Assembly (NCBI GenBank): GCA_002413705.1
Contig: DHXN01000004.1
Location: 1-42,008 of the forward strand
Length of the DNA stretch: 42,008 nt
Direction of reading: 5' to 3'
Source: Candidatus Nomurabacteria bacterium UBA5155
GTDB lineage: Bacteria; Patescibacteriota; Minisyncoccia; Phycocordibacterales; UBA9973
Below the pieces are notes generated by a model, which saw only the letters and a list, made by a program, of their open reading frames with translations, ran no database searches and was not told the origin of the DNA. Positions 34,377-40,198 of this stretch are shown here, in pieces. Position 1 is the stretch's first letter. Each line of letters starts with the position of its first letter. Position numbers and translations under genes: made by a program.

Positions 34377-34382
34377 AGTATA
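34377..34382 (-). promoter_or_regulatory. -10 element TATACT, 6 nt before fur start
   Basis: Minus-strand TATACT ends 6 nt before the fur ATG. The palindrome at 34389-34403 would sit just upstream, between the -10 and -35 regions, suiting autorepression. Confidence 0.55.
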
Positions 34383-34388
34383 TACAAA

Positions 34389-34403
34389 TGCAAATGATTT
34401 GCA
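34389..34403. promoter_or_regulatory. Fur/Zur-type operator TGCAAAT-G-ATTTGCA
   Basis: A perfect 15-bp palindrome of the 7-1-7 form used by Fur, Zur and PerR proteins, in the 40-nt gap between the divergent fur and ZIP genes. Its right arm overlaps the likely -10 region (TGCAAT, 34400-34405) of the ZIP gene, and it lies next to the fur -10 box. Binding would therefore repress both genes. Confidence 0.7.
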
Positions 34404-34410
34404 ATAACAT

Positions 34411-35154
34411 ATGGTAATCATCATCAGCATTTTTGCATTTATCGCAACGCTTCTAGGAGGCACTTTCGCGATTCGTTTCAAGGACAAACTCCATTTGATC
34501 CTTGGTTTCAGTGCCGGGGCAGTCATAGGAGTAGCGTTTTTTGATCTCATGCCGGAAGCGGTCAACCTCGGCAGTCAGTTTTATGGTATACGCACCATGT
34601 TGGCATTTGTGGCTGCAGGATTTCTTTTCTTCATGTTGCTCGATCGTTTTGTCATTCTGCATTCGCACTACACTATGCATGATGAAGGTCATGCATATAA
34701 CGACCACCCCGTTGTATCACCTCGCGGGAAATTAGGCGCTACTAGTTTATCAATACACAGTTTTCTTGACGGTGCCGCCATCGGTTTGGCGTTCAAAGTT
34801 TCTGCTGCAGTCGGCATCATCGTGACCGTTGCGGTCTTGGTGCATGATTTTTCAGATGGCATCAATACCGTCAATCTTATTTTGAAAAACAAAGGTAAAA
34901 AAGGAGAAGCTTGGAAGTGGCTGTTTGTTGACGCTCTTGCTCCGGTCCTTGGTGCTACTTCGACCTTGTTCTTCACTGTTTCATCAGCAACGCTCGGCAT
35001 TATTCTGGCCATGTTCTCAGGATTCTTTCTCTATATTGGCGCCAGTGATTTATTGCCGGAAAGTTATCACAATCACCCCACACGGTGGACGACAGTGATG
35101 ACGATACTGGGAGCAGGGATGCTTTTTGTGGCAATTAGATTGGCCGGAGTATAA
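34411..35154 (+). CDS. ZIP-family metal transporter
   Basis: 247 residues with about eight membrane helices. The metal-binding helices carry HSFLDGAAIGLAFK and VHDFSDGINTVNL, the ZIP helix IV/V signatures. A His-rich loop (HSHYTMHDEGHAYNDH) lies between the third and fourth helices as in other ZIPs. It probably imports zinc or another divalent metal. The start ATG 34411 is 40 nt from the divergent fur gene and downstream of the palindromic operator, so repression by metal-loaded Fur protein is likely. Confidence 0.9.
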   Translation: MVIIISIFAFIATLLGGTFAIRFKDKLHLILGFSAGAVIGVAFFDLMPEAVNLGSQFYGIRTMLAFVAAGFLFFMLLDRFVILHSHYTMHDEGHAYNDHPVVSPRGKLGATSLSIHSFLDGAAIGLAFKVSAAVGIIVTVAVLVHDFSDGINTVNLILKNKGKKGEAWKWLFVDALAPVLGATSTLFFTVSSATLGIILAMFSGFFLYIGASDLLPESYHNHPTRWTTVMTILGAGMLFVAIRLAGV

Positions 35155-35167
35155 ACTCACGTAAACA

Positions 35168-35195
35168 TTGACATTTTTATCTATCGTGATATGGT
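35168..35195 (+). promoter_or_regulatory. Promoter TTGACA-16-TATGGT for gene 35238
   Basis: TTGACA (35168-35173) and TATGGT (35190-35195) with a 16-nt spacer, the same geometry as the ncRNA and lipoprotein promoters. The leader to ATG 35238 would be about 35 nt. Confidence 0.6.
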
Positions 35196-35237
35196 GAGGT
35201 AAATAACTCATCGTTGAACAATTTAAAAAAATGAATA

Positions 35238-35615
35238 ATGACAAGGAAAAAATTGAATATGTTACGAGTAGCACTGATTGCGTTTATTGTAATAATTATA
35301 GGAGTGAGTTGGTATAAGCACTGGTGGGGATTTTTCTCTCAAACGGCAGAAAATCAACCTGCGATAAAAACAACCAAGCATGTCGTTGATAGCGTATTGT
35401 TTTATAAAAACAGAGTTCGTCTTTTGACAAAAGACAGAACCGGTTTGATGAACAAAAGTGATAGTCTTCAGCACCTTTTATCAGCAAGAACAGAAATAAA
35501 AACTGTTGCAAAAGACACGCCAATTAAAGCAAGAGAACCTAAGAAGAAAGTGTTTCGTAAACACCGTGTATACCATCCTGTTTACCCTCCTTCTTGTTAC
35601 TGCACGCAAAATTAA
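35238..35615 (+). CDS. Small membrane-anchored protein, unknown
   Basis: 125 residues. A basic start (MTRKKLNMLR) and one helix (VALIAFIVIIIGVSWY) are followed by a short helical, Lys/Arg/Ser/Thr-rich outer segment and a tail HRVYHPVYPPSCYCTQN with two Cys. No family recognised. ATG 35259 is an alternative start with AAGGA 11 nt upstream. I prefer 35238 because it supplies the positive charges before the helix. Single-gene unit with canonical promoter and a clear terminator. Confidence 0.65.
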   Translation: MTRKKLNMLRVALIAFIVIIIGVSWYKHWWGFFSQTAENQPAIKTTKHVVDSVLFYKNRVRLLTKDRTGLMNKSDSLQHLLSARTEIKTVAKDTPIKAREPKKKVFRKHRVYHPVYPPSCYCTQN

Positions 35616-35626
35616 TGAAATGTACA

Positions 35627-35649
35627 AAGCCCTGAAAAGGGCTTTTTTT
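35627..35649 (+). terminator. Intrinsic terminator AAGCCCT-GAAA-AGGGCTT + T7
   Basis: A 7-bp stem with GAAA tetraloop and a run of seven T, 12 nt after the stop codon of the small membrane protein. Confidence 0.88.
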
Positions 35650-35653
35650 GTAG

Positions 35654-35726
35654 TGCGCCCAGCAGGATTCGAACCTGCGACCGTCTCCTTAAAAGGGAGC
35701 TGCTCTACCGACTGAGCTATGGGCGC
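35654..35726 (-). tRNA. tRNA-Lys (anticodon TTT)
   Basis: 73 nt cloverleaf on the minus strand: acceptor GCGCCCA/TGGGCGC, D arm GCTC...GAGC, anticodon loop CTTTTAA, T arm GCAGG-TTCGAAT-CCTGC, discriminator A. Pair 27-43 is a G-A mismatch. CCA is not encoded. Confidence 0.95.
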
Positions 35727-35767
35727 ATATTTGCAAATGATGTGAAAAACTATACCATGGAGCATAC

Positions 35768-36253
35768 ATGAAATCAACGCCAATTCCAAATAAGATCCTT
35801 ATTCTGCCAGACATCAGAAGCGCACAAAATGTTGGCTCATTGTTCCGCACTGCCGATGCGTGCGGTATCGAATTCGTCTATATTGTCGGCATCACTCCTG
35901 CACCCACTGATCAATTTGGCCGTATTAACAGTGCTATCGCAAAAACTGCTCTTGGTGCAGAACAAACCATTCCTTGGAAAAAAGTCATCACATTAACGCC
36001 ATTGATTACTTCATTGAAAAAGTCCGGCGTACAGATAGTTGCTATCGAGCAATCAGCAACTGCGGTTGATTATAAAAAAGTAAAAGTGCAATTTCCAGCA
36101 GCATTCATCATGGGCAATGAAGTGGACGGCTTGCCAAAAAGTATTTTGCAAAAAGCAGATCTCATTGCGGAAATTCCCATGAAAGGAATGAAAGAATCCT
36201 TAAATGTTTCTGTTGCTGGAGGTATCGCACTTTTTCGCATGCTTGGGGTCTAG
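35768..36253 (+). CDS. SpoU-family RNA 2'-O-methyltransferase
   Basis: 161 residues, the SPOUT core alone. It has motif 1 NVGSLFRTADACG, motif 2 FIMGNEVDGLPKSIL and motif 3 EIPMKGMKESLNVSVAGGIA, the trefoil-knot SAM site. It methylates a ribose in tRNA or rRNA; the exact target cannot be read from the sequence. It lacks the N-terminal RNA-binding domain of TrmH/RlmB. TATACC lies 11 nt before the ATG. Its TAG overlaps the stop of convergent mutM in the four bases CTAG. Confidence 0.92.
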   Translation: MKSTPIPNKILILPDIRSAQNVGSLFRTADACGIEFVYIVGITPAPTDQFGRINSAIAKTALGAEQTIPWKKVITLTPLITSLKKSGVQIVAIEQSATAVDYKKVKVQFPAAFIMGNEVDGLPKSILQKADLIAEIPMKGMKESLNVSVAGGIALFRMLGV

Positions 36254-37164
36254 ATCTGATGCACTGGACAAAAATGCGCCCCTCTGCCATTGAAAGCAAT
36301 GCGCGCAATGACACCAGAACAACCGCGCTTCTTGCACGGTTTGCCAGTCATGCGATAGGCATTGTGTGCAGCTTGAAATTCCCCGCGCTCGCCGTTGATG
36401 TCTCTGTAGTCAGATGTCGAATCGCCGCCAAAATTAATTCCTTTTTCCAGAACAATTTTGATACTCTCGTACAACTTCTTCATTTCTGTTTTTGTGATGT
36501 CTCGCACTTTTCGCAATGGATGAATGCCAGCCAGCCACAATGCTTCATCAGAATAAATATTGCCGATACCGGAAATAATTTTTTGATCAAGCAGCACTTC
36601 TTTGATTGCTCGAGCAGGTCGTTTCAAAAACTGATCGGTGCACACTTGCAAGGTGAATTCTTTCGTCAGCGGTTCTGGTCCAACCTTAAGTATTTCATCA
36701 ATACTGTCAGTTGGGACTATGGTAACTTTTGCAAATTTGCGCACATCCGACAGAACGAGTTGCTTATCTCCGACTGTAAACACAGTATGCAAATATTTAT
36801 TAAATGGATCACGCAATGCATCATTCTTTTCTTCATGCGCGGGAGTCCATTGTTTTGTTTTAGTATCAAAAACATATGTGCCGTACATCATATGTCCAGT
36901 CATTTTCATATGAATCCAAATACTTTGTTTGTTGGAAAGATGAATAAAAATATTTTTGGCACGACGTTCGGCTGACAGAATTTTTGCACCAACAATAGTT
37001 TTCTTGAATGTTGCAAAAAAGCTGCTACTCTTTGTGCTTTGTTTGTGATGAGAAAGTGTTGGAGACTTCACTGCAATATCAGTCCAAACATCAGTGATAG
37101 TTTTTCCTTTCACAGTGTTATTTAATCCGTTGACGGTGGTTTGTACTTCGGGCAACTCTGGCAT
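36250..37164 (-). CDS. mutM: Formamidopyrimidine-DNA glycosylase
   Basis: 304 residues. The mature N-terminus MPELPEVQTTV provides the catalytic Pro and Glu. The helix-two-turn-helix GIGNIYSDEALWLAGIHP and a C-terminal zinc finger follow. It removes oxidised purines such as 8-oxoguanine. The zinc finger is unusual: CKKRGC (Cys-x4-Cys) and CPVH (Cys-x2-His) instead of two CxxC pairs. The frame is open upstream to 37356, but the catalytic Pro must be residue 2, which fixes the start at 37164, 13 nt after the ruvA stop. It is longer than the usual 270 through insertions around residues 40 and 100. Confidence 0.95.
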   Translation of the reverse strand: MPELPEVQTTVNGLNNTVKGKTITDVWTDIAVKSPTLSHHKQSTKSSSFFATFKKTIVGAKILSAERRAKNIFIHLSNKQSIWIHMKMTGHMMYGTYVFDTKTKQWTPAHEEKNDALRDPFNKYLHTVFTVGDKQLVLSDVRKFAKVTIVPTDSIDEILKVGPEPLTKEFTLQVCTDQFLKRPARAIKEVLLDQKIISGIGNIYSDEALWLAGIHPLRKVRDITKTEMKKLYESIKIVLEKGINFGGDSTSDYRDINGERGEFQAAHNAYRMTGKPCKKRGCSGVIARIAFNGRGAHFCPVHQI

Positions 37165-37177
37165 ATATAGACAGGCA

Positions 37178-37738
37178 TTAATAAATAATTGATTTTCCAA
37201 GCAATTGCAATGCGATGGTGATTTGTTTTGGCAATGGCAGTGTGTTGTCGATGGTGGTGACAACGACACGAATCGCATGTTCTTTGTACCCAAGAGAAAG
37301 CAATGCTTCAAGCAGGTCGCTCGACACGCCATTGGCCGCGGCTGTAAAACCATCAAGTTTATCTTTCAAATCAATAACCACTTTTTCTGCAGTTTTTTTG
37401 CCAATACCAGGCACGAGACTGATTGCTTTAGCATCACCGTCTTTGATAGAGCGTACCAGTTCGGGTAGGGTATACAGTGCCAGCATTTGCAGCGCTGTCT
37501 TTGGTCCAACACCGGACACACTGATCAGTATTGAAAAAAGCGCCTTTTCAGTGGCAGTGCCAAAGCCATAGAGTTCATGCGCGTCGTCTTTGATCACCAT
37601 ATGCGTGTAAACAGTGACGGTTTCGCCCAATTGAGCCGGTGGAAAGGGCGTAAATACTAGATATCCAATCCCGCCGGTTTCGATAACTACTCCTTTATCC
37701 ACAGTATCTACAATAGTGCCGGTAATTCGTGCAATCAT
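37178..37738 (-). CDS. ruvA: Holliday junction DNA-binding protein RuvA
   Basis: 186 residues. The OB-fold N-terminus MIARITGTIVD, the two helix-hairpin-helix motifs (VSGVGPKTALQML and LVPGIGKKTAEKVV) and a C-terminal three-helix domain with LLEALLSLGYKEHAI are all present. The tetramer holds Holliday junctions for RuvB. It forms a pair with mutM and is divergent from rpsT. TATGAT lies 6 nt before its ATG. Confidence 0.96.
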   Translation of the reverse strand: MIARITGTIVDTVDKGVVIETGGIGYLVFTPFPPAQLGETVTVYTHMVIKDDAHELYGFGTATEKALFSILISVSGVGPKTALQMLALYTLPELVRSIKDGDAKAISLVPGIGKKTAEKVVIDLKDKLDGFTAAANGVSSDLLEALLSLGYKEHAIRVVVTTIDNTLPLPKQITIALQLLGKSIIY

Positions 37739-37744
37739 GCTCGT

Positions 37745-37750
37745 ATCATA
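37745..37750 (-). promoter_or_regulatory. -10 element TATGAT, 6 nt before ruvA start
   Basis: Minus-strand TATGAT ends 6 nt before the ruvA ATG, in the 57-nt divergent gap with rpsT. On the plus strand TATAGT at 37781 serves rpsT (9 nt from its ATG). Confidence 0.5.
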
Positions 37751-37795
37751 CCAGGTATTGTTATTTTCAGGTATGTTTGGTATAGTGATGCCGTT

Positions 37796-38068
37796 ATGCC
37801 AATCACCAAATCAGCAAAAAAGGCCCACGCAGTCTCTCTCACCAAGAAGGCGGCAAATGACCGTACTAAAAAAACCCTTAAAGAAGGAACAAAAACCATC
37901 GAAAAGCTTGTAATTGCAAAAAACTGGAAAGATGCAAAATCTTCTCTGGCAAAAGCATACAGCGCGATCGATAAAGCAGCGAAGAAAGGAGTGATCAAAA
38001 AGAACACCGCATCTCGCAAGAAATCTCGTCTGTCACGAATGGCAAAGGAAAAAAACAGCGAGAAATAG
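37796..38068 (+). CDS. rpsT: 30S ribosomal protein bS20
   Basis: 90 residues, very basic and all-helical, with the S20 pattern PITKSAKKAHAVSLTKKAAN at the start and KKGVIKKNTASRKKSRLSRM near the end. It binds 16S rRNA at the bottom of the small subunit. It is a single-gene unit between a divergent ruvA and its own terminator. Confidence 0.95.
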   Translation: MPITKSAKKAHAVSLTKKAANDRTKKTLKEGTKTIEKLVIAKNWKDAKSSLAKAYSAIDKAAKKGVIKKNTASRKKSRLSRMAKEKNSEK

Positions 38069-38074
38069 TCTCAC

Positions 38075-38103
38075 AAAAAATATCCCGAAAGGGGTATTTT
38101 TTT
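38075..38103 (+). terminator. Terminator after rpsT
   Basis: A 12-bp stem (38075-38086 with 38091-38102) with GAAA loop and a T-run at the 3' side, starting 6 nt after the stop codon. Confidence 0.85.
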
Positions 38104-38105
38104 GT

Positions 38106-38111
38106 TATACT
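38106..38111 (+). promoter_or_regulatory. -10 element TATACT, 7 nt before start 38119
   Basis: TATACT directly after the rpsT terminator T-run, ending 7 nt before the ATG of the small redox protein. Confidence 0.5.
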
Positions 38112-38118
38112 GACACGT

Positions 38119-38382
38119 ATGTTATATGAATTCTATGGTCTTGAATGTCCGCACTGTGACAAGATGCGAAAGCTCACCGATAAATTGATGCAGGAATATC
38201 CTGATGTGCACATTGAACGCAAAGAAGTCTGGCACAATGAAAGCAATATGAAATTCATTGAAGAGCTTGATAAGGGCGATGCGTGCGGCGGTGTGCCATT
38301 TTATTTCAATGGGAATACAAAGAAGTGGTTGTGTGGGGAGGTGACGTATGAGGAGATAAAGGAGTGGGCGGGGGTGAAGTAA
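38119..38382 (+). CDS. Small thioredoxin/glutaredoxin-like protein (CPHC)
   Basis: 87 residues, cytoplasmic. The N-terminal strand leads straight into the redox motif GLECPHCDKMRKL. The cis-Pro loop is seen in GDACGGVPFYFNG and the C-terminal helix in TYEEIKEWAGV. It probably reduces protein disulfides or binds metal via its Cys pair. Extra cysteines (DACGG and KWLCGE) are unusual for a glutaredoxin. Single-gene unit, followed by the 22-bp inverted repeat near tRNA-Arg. Confidence 0.85.
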   Translation: MLYEFYGLECPHCDKMRKLTDKLMQEYPDVHIERKEVWHNESNMKFIEELDKGDACGGVPFYFNGNTKKWLCGEVTYEEIKEWAGVK

Positions 38383-38410
38383 GAACAAGTTACAGGTGAC
38401 TGTTGAATTG

Positions 38411-38458
38411 GGGAGCACAAACAAAAATACCCCTAAGGGTATTTTTGTTTGTGCTCCC
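38411..38458. repeat. 22-bp perfect inverted repeat overlapping tRNA-Arg 3' end
   Basis: Arms 38411-38432 and 38437-38458 are perfectly complementary around the loop CTAA. The inner part with its T-rich right arm works as a plus-strand terminator for the redox gene. The right arm includes the last seven bases of the minus-strand tRNA-Arg acceptor and discriminator, so the left arm is a copy of the tRNA 3' strand. Confidence 0.85.
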
Positions 38459-38523
38459 GGTAGGAATCGAACCTACATCATAACTTCCGCAAAGTTACGT
38501 CCTATCCATTGAACGACGGGAGC
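38452..38523 (-). tRNA. tRNA-Arg (anticodon GCG)
   Basis: 72 nt cloverleaf: acceptor GCTCCCG/CGGGAGC, D arm GTTC...GGAC, anticodon stem TAACT/AGTTA with loop TTGCGGA, T arm GTAGG-TTCGATT-CCTAC, discriminator A, no encoded CCA. GCG reads CGC (and CGU by wobble); most bacteria use ACG with inosine here. Confidence 0.92.
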
Positions 38524-38543
38524 GATATATTGTTTACACGCAG

Positions 38544-38999
38544 TTAGAAGCCGAGTTGTTCGAAGATTTTGATGCTTCGAGATTCTCGCATTTCAACTTC
38601 TGGTACATGAGCTTTCATGGCTTCGCGCACTGTCTCTGCTGTTACACCTTGCAGCGGCAGTCCCATCAAAGGAATAAACGATCCTTTGACAAGCAGTAAC
38701 AGCTTATCTTGTTTATCTGTTTCGTCAAGCCAGAATTGCTTGATCGCAGGATAAGGAGTCATTTCTCTGTTAACAGAGACTCCATCTTTATTGATAACAA
38801 TGGTGAGATGTTTTGGTGGACGAACAGCATAAATGATGACGGTAATGCCGGCAATGATTGCGAAAATACCAAAAAAGACATCGCTATAGAAGAATGCAAT
38901 GACTGCTGCAATAGCTGCAACAAGTCCCGCATACCAATTCCAGTCGCGATGTCGTTCTTGTGGTTCGAATTCAAGTGTTGTCCATGTTACATCTCCCAT
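38544..38999 (-). CDS. Two-helix membrane protein, unknown
   Basis: 151 residues. A short polar start (WTTLEFEPQERHRDWNWY) is followed by two close membrane helices (about 23-60) and a cytoplasmic-looking alpha/beta domain (HLTIVINKDGVSVNREM, then KQFWLDETDKQDKLLLLVKG), a little like PH-domain-type bacterial membrane proteins. No motif gives a function. TACAAT ends 7 nt before the ATG. It ends about 20 nt from tRNA-Arg and is downstream of mscL on the same strand. Confidence 0.78.
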   Translation of the reverse strand: MGDVTWTTLEFEPQERHRDWNWYAGLVAAIAAVIAFFYSDVFFGIFAIIAGITVIIYAVRPPKHLTIVINKDGVSVNREMTPYPAIKQFWLDETDKQDKLLLLVKGSFIPLMGLPLQGVTAETVREAMKAHVPEVEMRESRSIKIFEQLGF

Positions 39000-39006
39000 T
39001 GCACCA

Positions 39007-39012
39007 ATTGTA
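39007..39012 (-). promoter_or_regulatory. -10 element TACAAT, 7 nt before start 38999
   Basis: Minus-strand TACAAT between mscL and the two-helix protein gene, 7 nt from the ATG. Confidence 0.5.
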
Positions 39013-39019
39013 CCACGTA

Positions 39020-39340
39020 CTATTCTTTTGGTTTATCAAGCATGTCGGCACGAATAACTTTCACCAGCAGGTAAATTGCAAATGCGATGATGAAGAAATC
39101 GATGATATTGCTGATGAAGTCGCCATAAAGAAATGTTGACCCATGAACAGTGATACTGGCAGTGGCAAGATTTTTGTTTTGCCCGACAATGATACCGATT
39201 AGCGGAGTGAGAATATCAGTTACCAGTGCTGTGATAACTTTCTGCACTGCGCCTCCAAGCACGAACGCTACCGCTAGTCCGATCACACCTTGCTGACGAA
39301 CGAAAATAATAAACTTACTAATAAAAGAAAATTGTTCCAT
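39020..39340 (-). CDS. mscL: Large-conductance mechanosensitive channel MscL
   Basis: 106 residues. The N-terminal amphipathic helix and first pore helix (FVRQQGVIGLAVAFVLGGAVQKVITALV) keep the small-residue pattern of the MscL gate. A conserved DILTPLIG turn, a short periplasmic loop and the second helix (FISNIIDFFIIAFAIYLLVKV) follow. It opens under membrane tension to release solutes. It is shorter than the typical 130-150, lacking most of the C-terminal bundle. TATATA lies 6 nt before the ATG. Confidence 0.9.
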   Translation of the reverse strand: MEQFSFISKFIIFVRQQGVIGLAVAFVLGGAVQKVITALVTDILTPLIGIIVGQNKNLATASITVHGSTFLYGDFISNIIDFFIIAFAIYLLVKVIRADMLDKPKE

Positions 39341-39346
39341 TTCTTT

Positions 39347-39352
39347 TATATA
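39347..39352 (-). promoter_or_regulatory. -10 element TATATA, 6 nt before mscL start
   Basis: Minus-strand TATATA with spacer AAAGAA before the mscL ATG, lying just after the stop of the protease remnant. Confidence 0.5.
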
Positions 39353-39358
39353 CCACGC

Positions 39359-39578
39359 TTAGAAATGAATAGTCAAAGGACTTCCCAGACCGGTGACATA
39401 GTCGTAGTTGGCGCGACTGGTACAATAGTATCCGCACGAACCGTTGCTACCGCTTTTAATATCGCGGAAGAATAGGCGAACGACCTTTGAAATCACTGAA
39501 ACGATATTGAGCAAAAGTAACGGTTGGTAATAATAGTACAGCTAATAAAAACGAATTAATCATATATTTGGTATTCAT
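39359..39578 (-). pseudogene. Frameshifted remnant of sedolisin-like (S53) protease
   Basis: On the minus strand, ATG 39578 opens a frame with a good signal peptide (MINSFLLAVLLLPTVTFAQ) that stops at 39456. The +1 frame then reads FFRDIKSGSNGSCGYY and ANYDYVTGLGSPLTIHF, ending at 39359. The pattern F-x-D-I-x-SGSNG ... Y-D-x-VTGLGSP is the C-terminal calcium-site and closing region of peptidase S53 (sedolisin/kumamolisin). So the signal peptide and the extreme C-terminus survive, out of frame, with the catalytic domain missing. A -10-like CACAAT still lies 6 nt before the ATG. A single indel would restore a 73-codon frame. Confidence 0.6.
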
Positions 39579-39650
39579 GACTACATTGTGACAAATGGAG
39601 TATCAAATATAACCAAAGAAATAGTGAACTTTTTATAAAGAAAGATGTTG

Positions 39651-39679
39651 TTGAAAATTCACCTCTATTGTGATAAAGT
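39651..39679 (+). promoter_or_regulatory. Promoter TTGAAA-17-TAAAGT for tRNA-Ser transcript
   Basis: TTGAAA (39651-39656) and TAAAGT (39674-39679), spacer 17 nt, predicted start about 30 nt before the tRNA. The rest of 39579-39716 shows no gene. Confidence 0.5.
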
Positions 39680-39716
39680 GCAAGAACTTCACCAGCAAAC
39701 GAAGTCTCAAAAAAAT

Positions 39717-39803
39717 GGAAGTGTGGCTGAGTGGTTGAAGGCAACTGTCTTGAAAACAGTCGTGTGGGAAACTGCACCGTGAGTTCGAATCTCACCACTT
39801 CCG
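39717..39803 (+). tRNA. tRNA-Ser (anticodon TGA)
   Basis: 87 nt with a long variable arm typical of class II tRNAs. Acceptor GGAAGTG/CACTTCC, anticodon stem ACTGT/ACAGT with loop CTTGAAA, T arm GTGAG-TTCGAAT-CTCAC, discriminator G. CCA not encoded. Its 3' end is 5 nt before the ruvX ATG. Confidence 0.95.
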
Positions 39804-39808
39804 CCTTA

Positions 39809-40189
39809 ATGAAATACCTCGGTATAGACTATGGCACGAAACGAATAGGCATTGCCATCTCTGATGACGGTGGGGAATTTGCATTTCCAAAAGGAATTTT
39901 GAATGCGCAGGATGCGATAGTGGAAATTGTTTCTTTGTGCCAAAAAGAAAATGTCGGAGCAGTGGTGATCGGCAAATCGGTGGCATCGAATGGAGCAGAC
40001 AATGACATCGTGCCGCAAACAGAAAAGTTTAAAGAAAAATTGTCTGAAGTTATCAAACTGCCAATTTTTTTTCAGCAAGAAAGTTTCTCAACAGTGGAAG
40101 CACATCGCTATCAGGTGGACGCAGGCAAGCGTGACGACTCTGCAGCGGCAATCATCTTGCAACGTTTCCTCGATACGAAAAAAGTGTAA
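39809..40189 (+). CDS. ruvX: RuvX/YqgF RNase H-fold nuclease
   Basis: 126 residues. The N-terminus MKYLGIDYGTKRIGIAISDD gives the first catalytic Asp, VVIGKSVAS the middle strand, and DDSAAAIILQRFLD the C-terminal acid motif. YqgF proteins act in rRNA 5'-end processing and as Holliday-junction resolvase-like enzymes. The upstream frame runs back through tRNA-Ser, so the start must be ATG 39809. No -10 element lies in the tRNA at the usual distance, so the mRNA probably comes from the tRNA-Ser promoter and is freed by tRNA processing. Confidence 0.93.
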   Translation: MKYLGIDYGTKRIGIAISDDGGEFAFPKGILNAQDAIVEIVSLCQKENVGAVVIGKSVASNGADNDIVPQTEKFKEKLSEVIKLPIFFQQESFSTVEAHRYQVDAGKRDDSAAAIILQRFLDTKKV

Positions 40190-40192
40190 TAT
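40187..40192 (+). promoter_or_regulatory. -10 element TAATAT, 6 nt before start 40199
   Basis: TAATAT overlaps the ruvX stop codon and ends 6 nt before ATG 40199. Confidence 0.4.
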
Positions 40193-40198
40193 AGAAAT

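Noticed and set aside
39365..39475. Short plus-strand frame opposite the protease remnant
   Set aside because: It is the antisense of the S53-like segment. Glycine- and valine-rich content reflects the opposite-strand codons, and it has no promoter or ribosome site.
39556..39798. 80-codon minus-strand frame reading through tRNA-Ser
   Set aside because: It begins inside the tRNA and its residues there are the antisense of the cloverleaf; no start signal. The real remnant in this gap is the S53-like frame ending at 39359.
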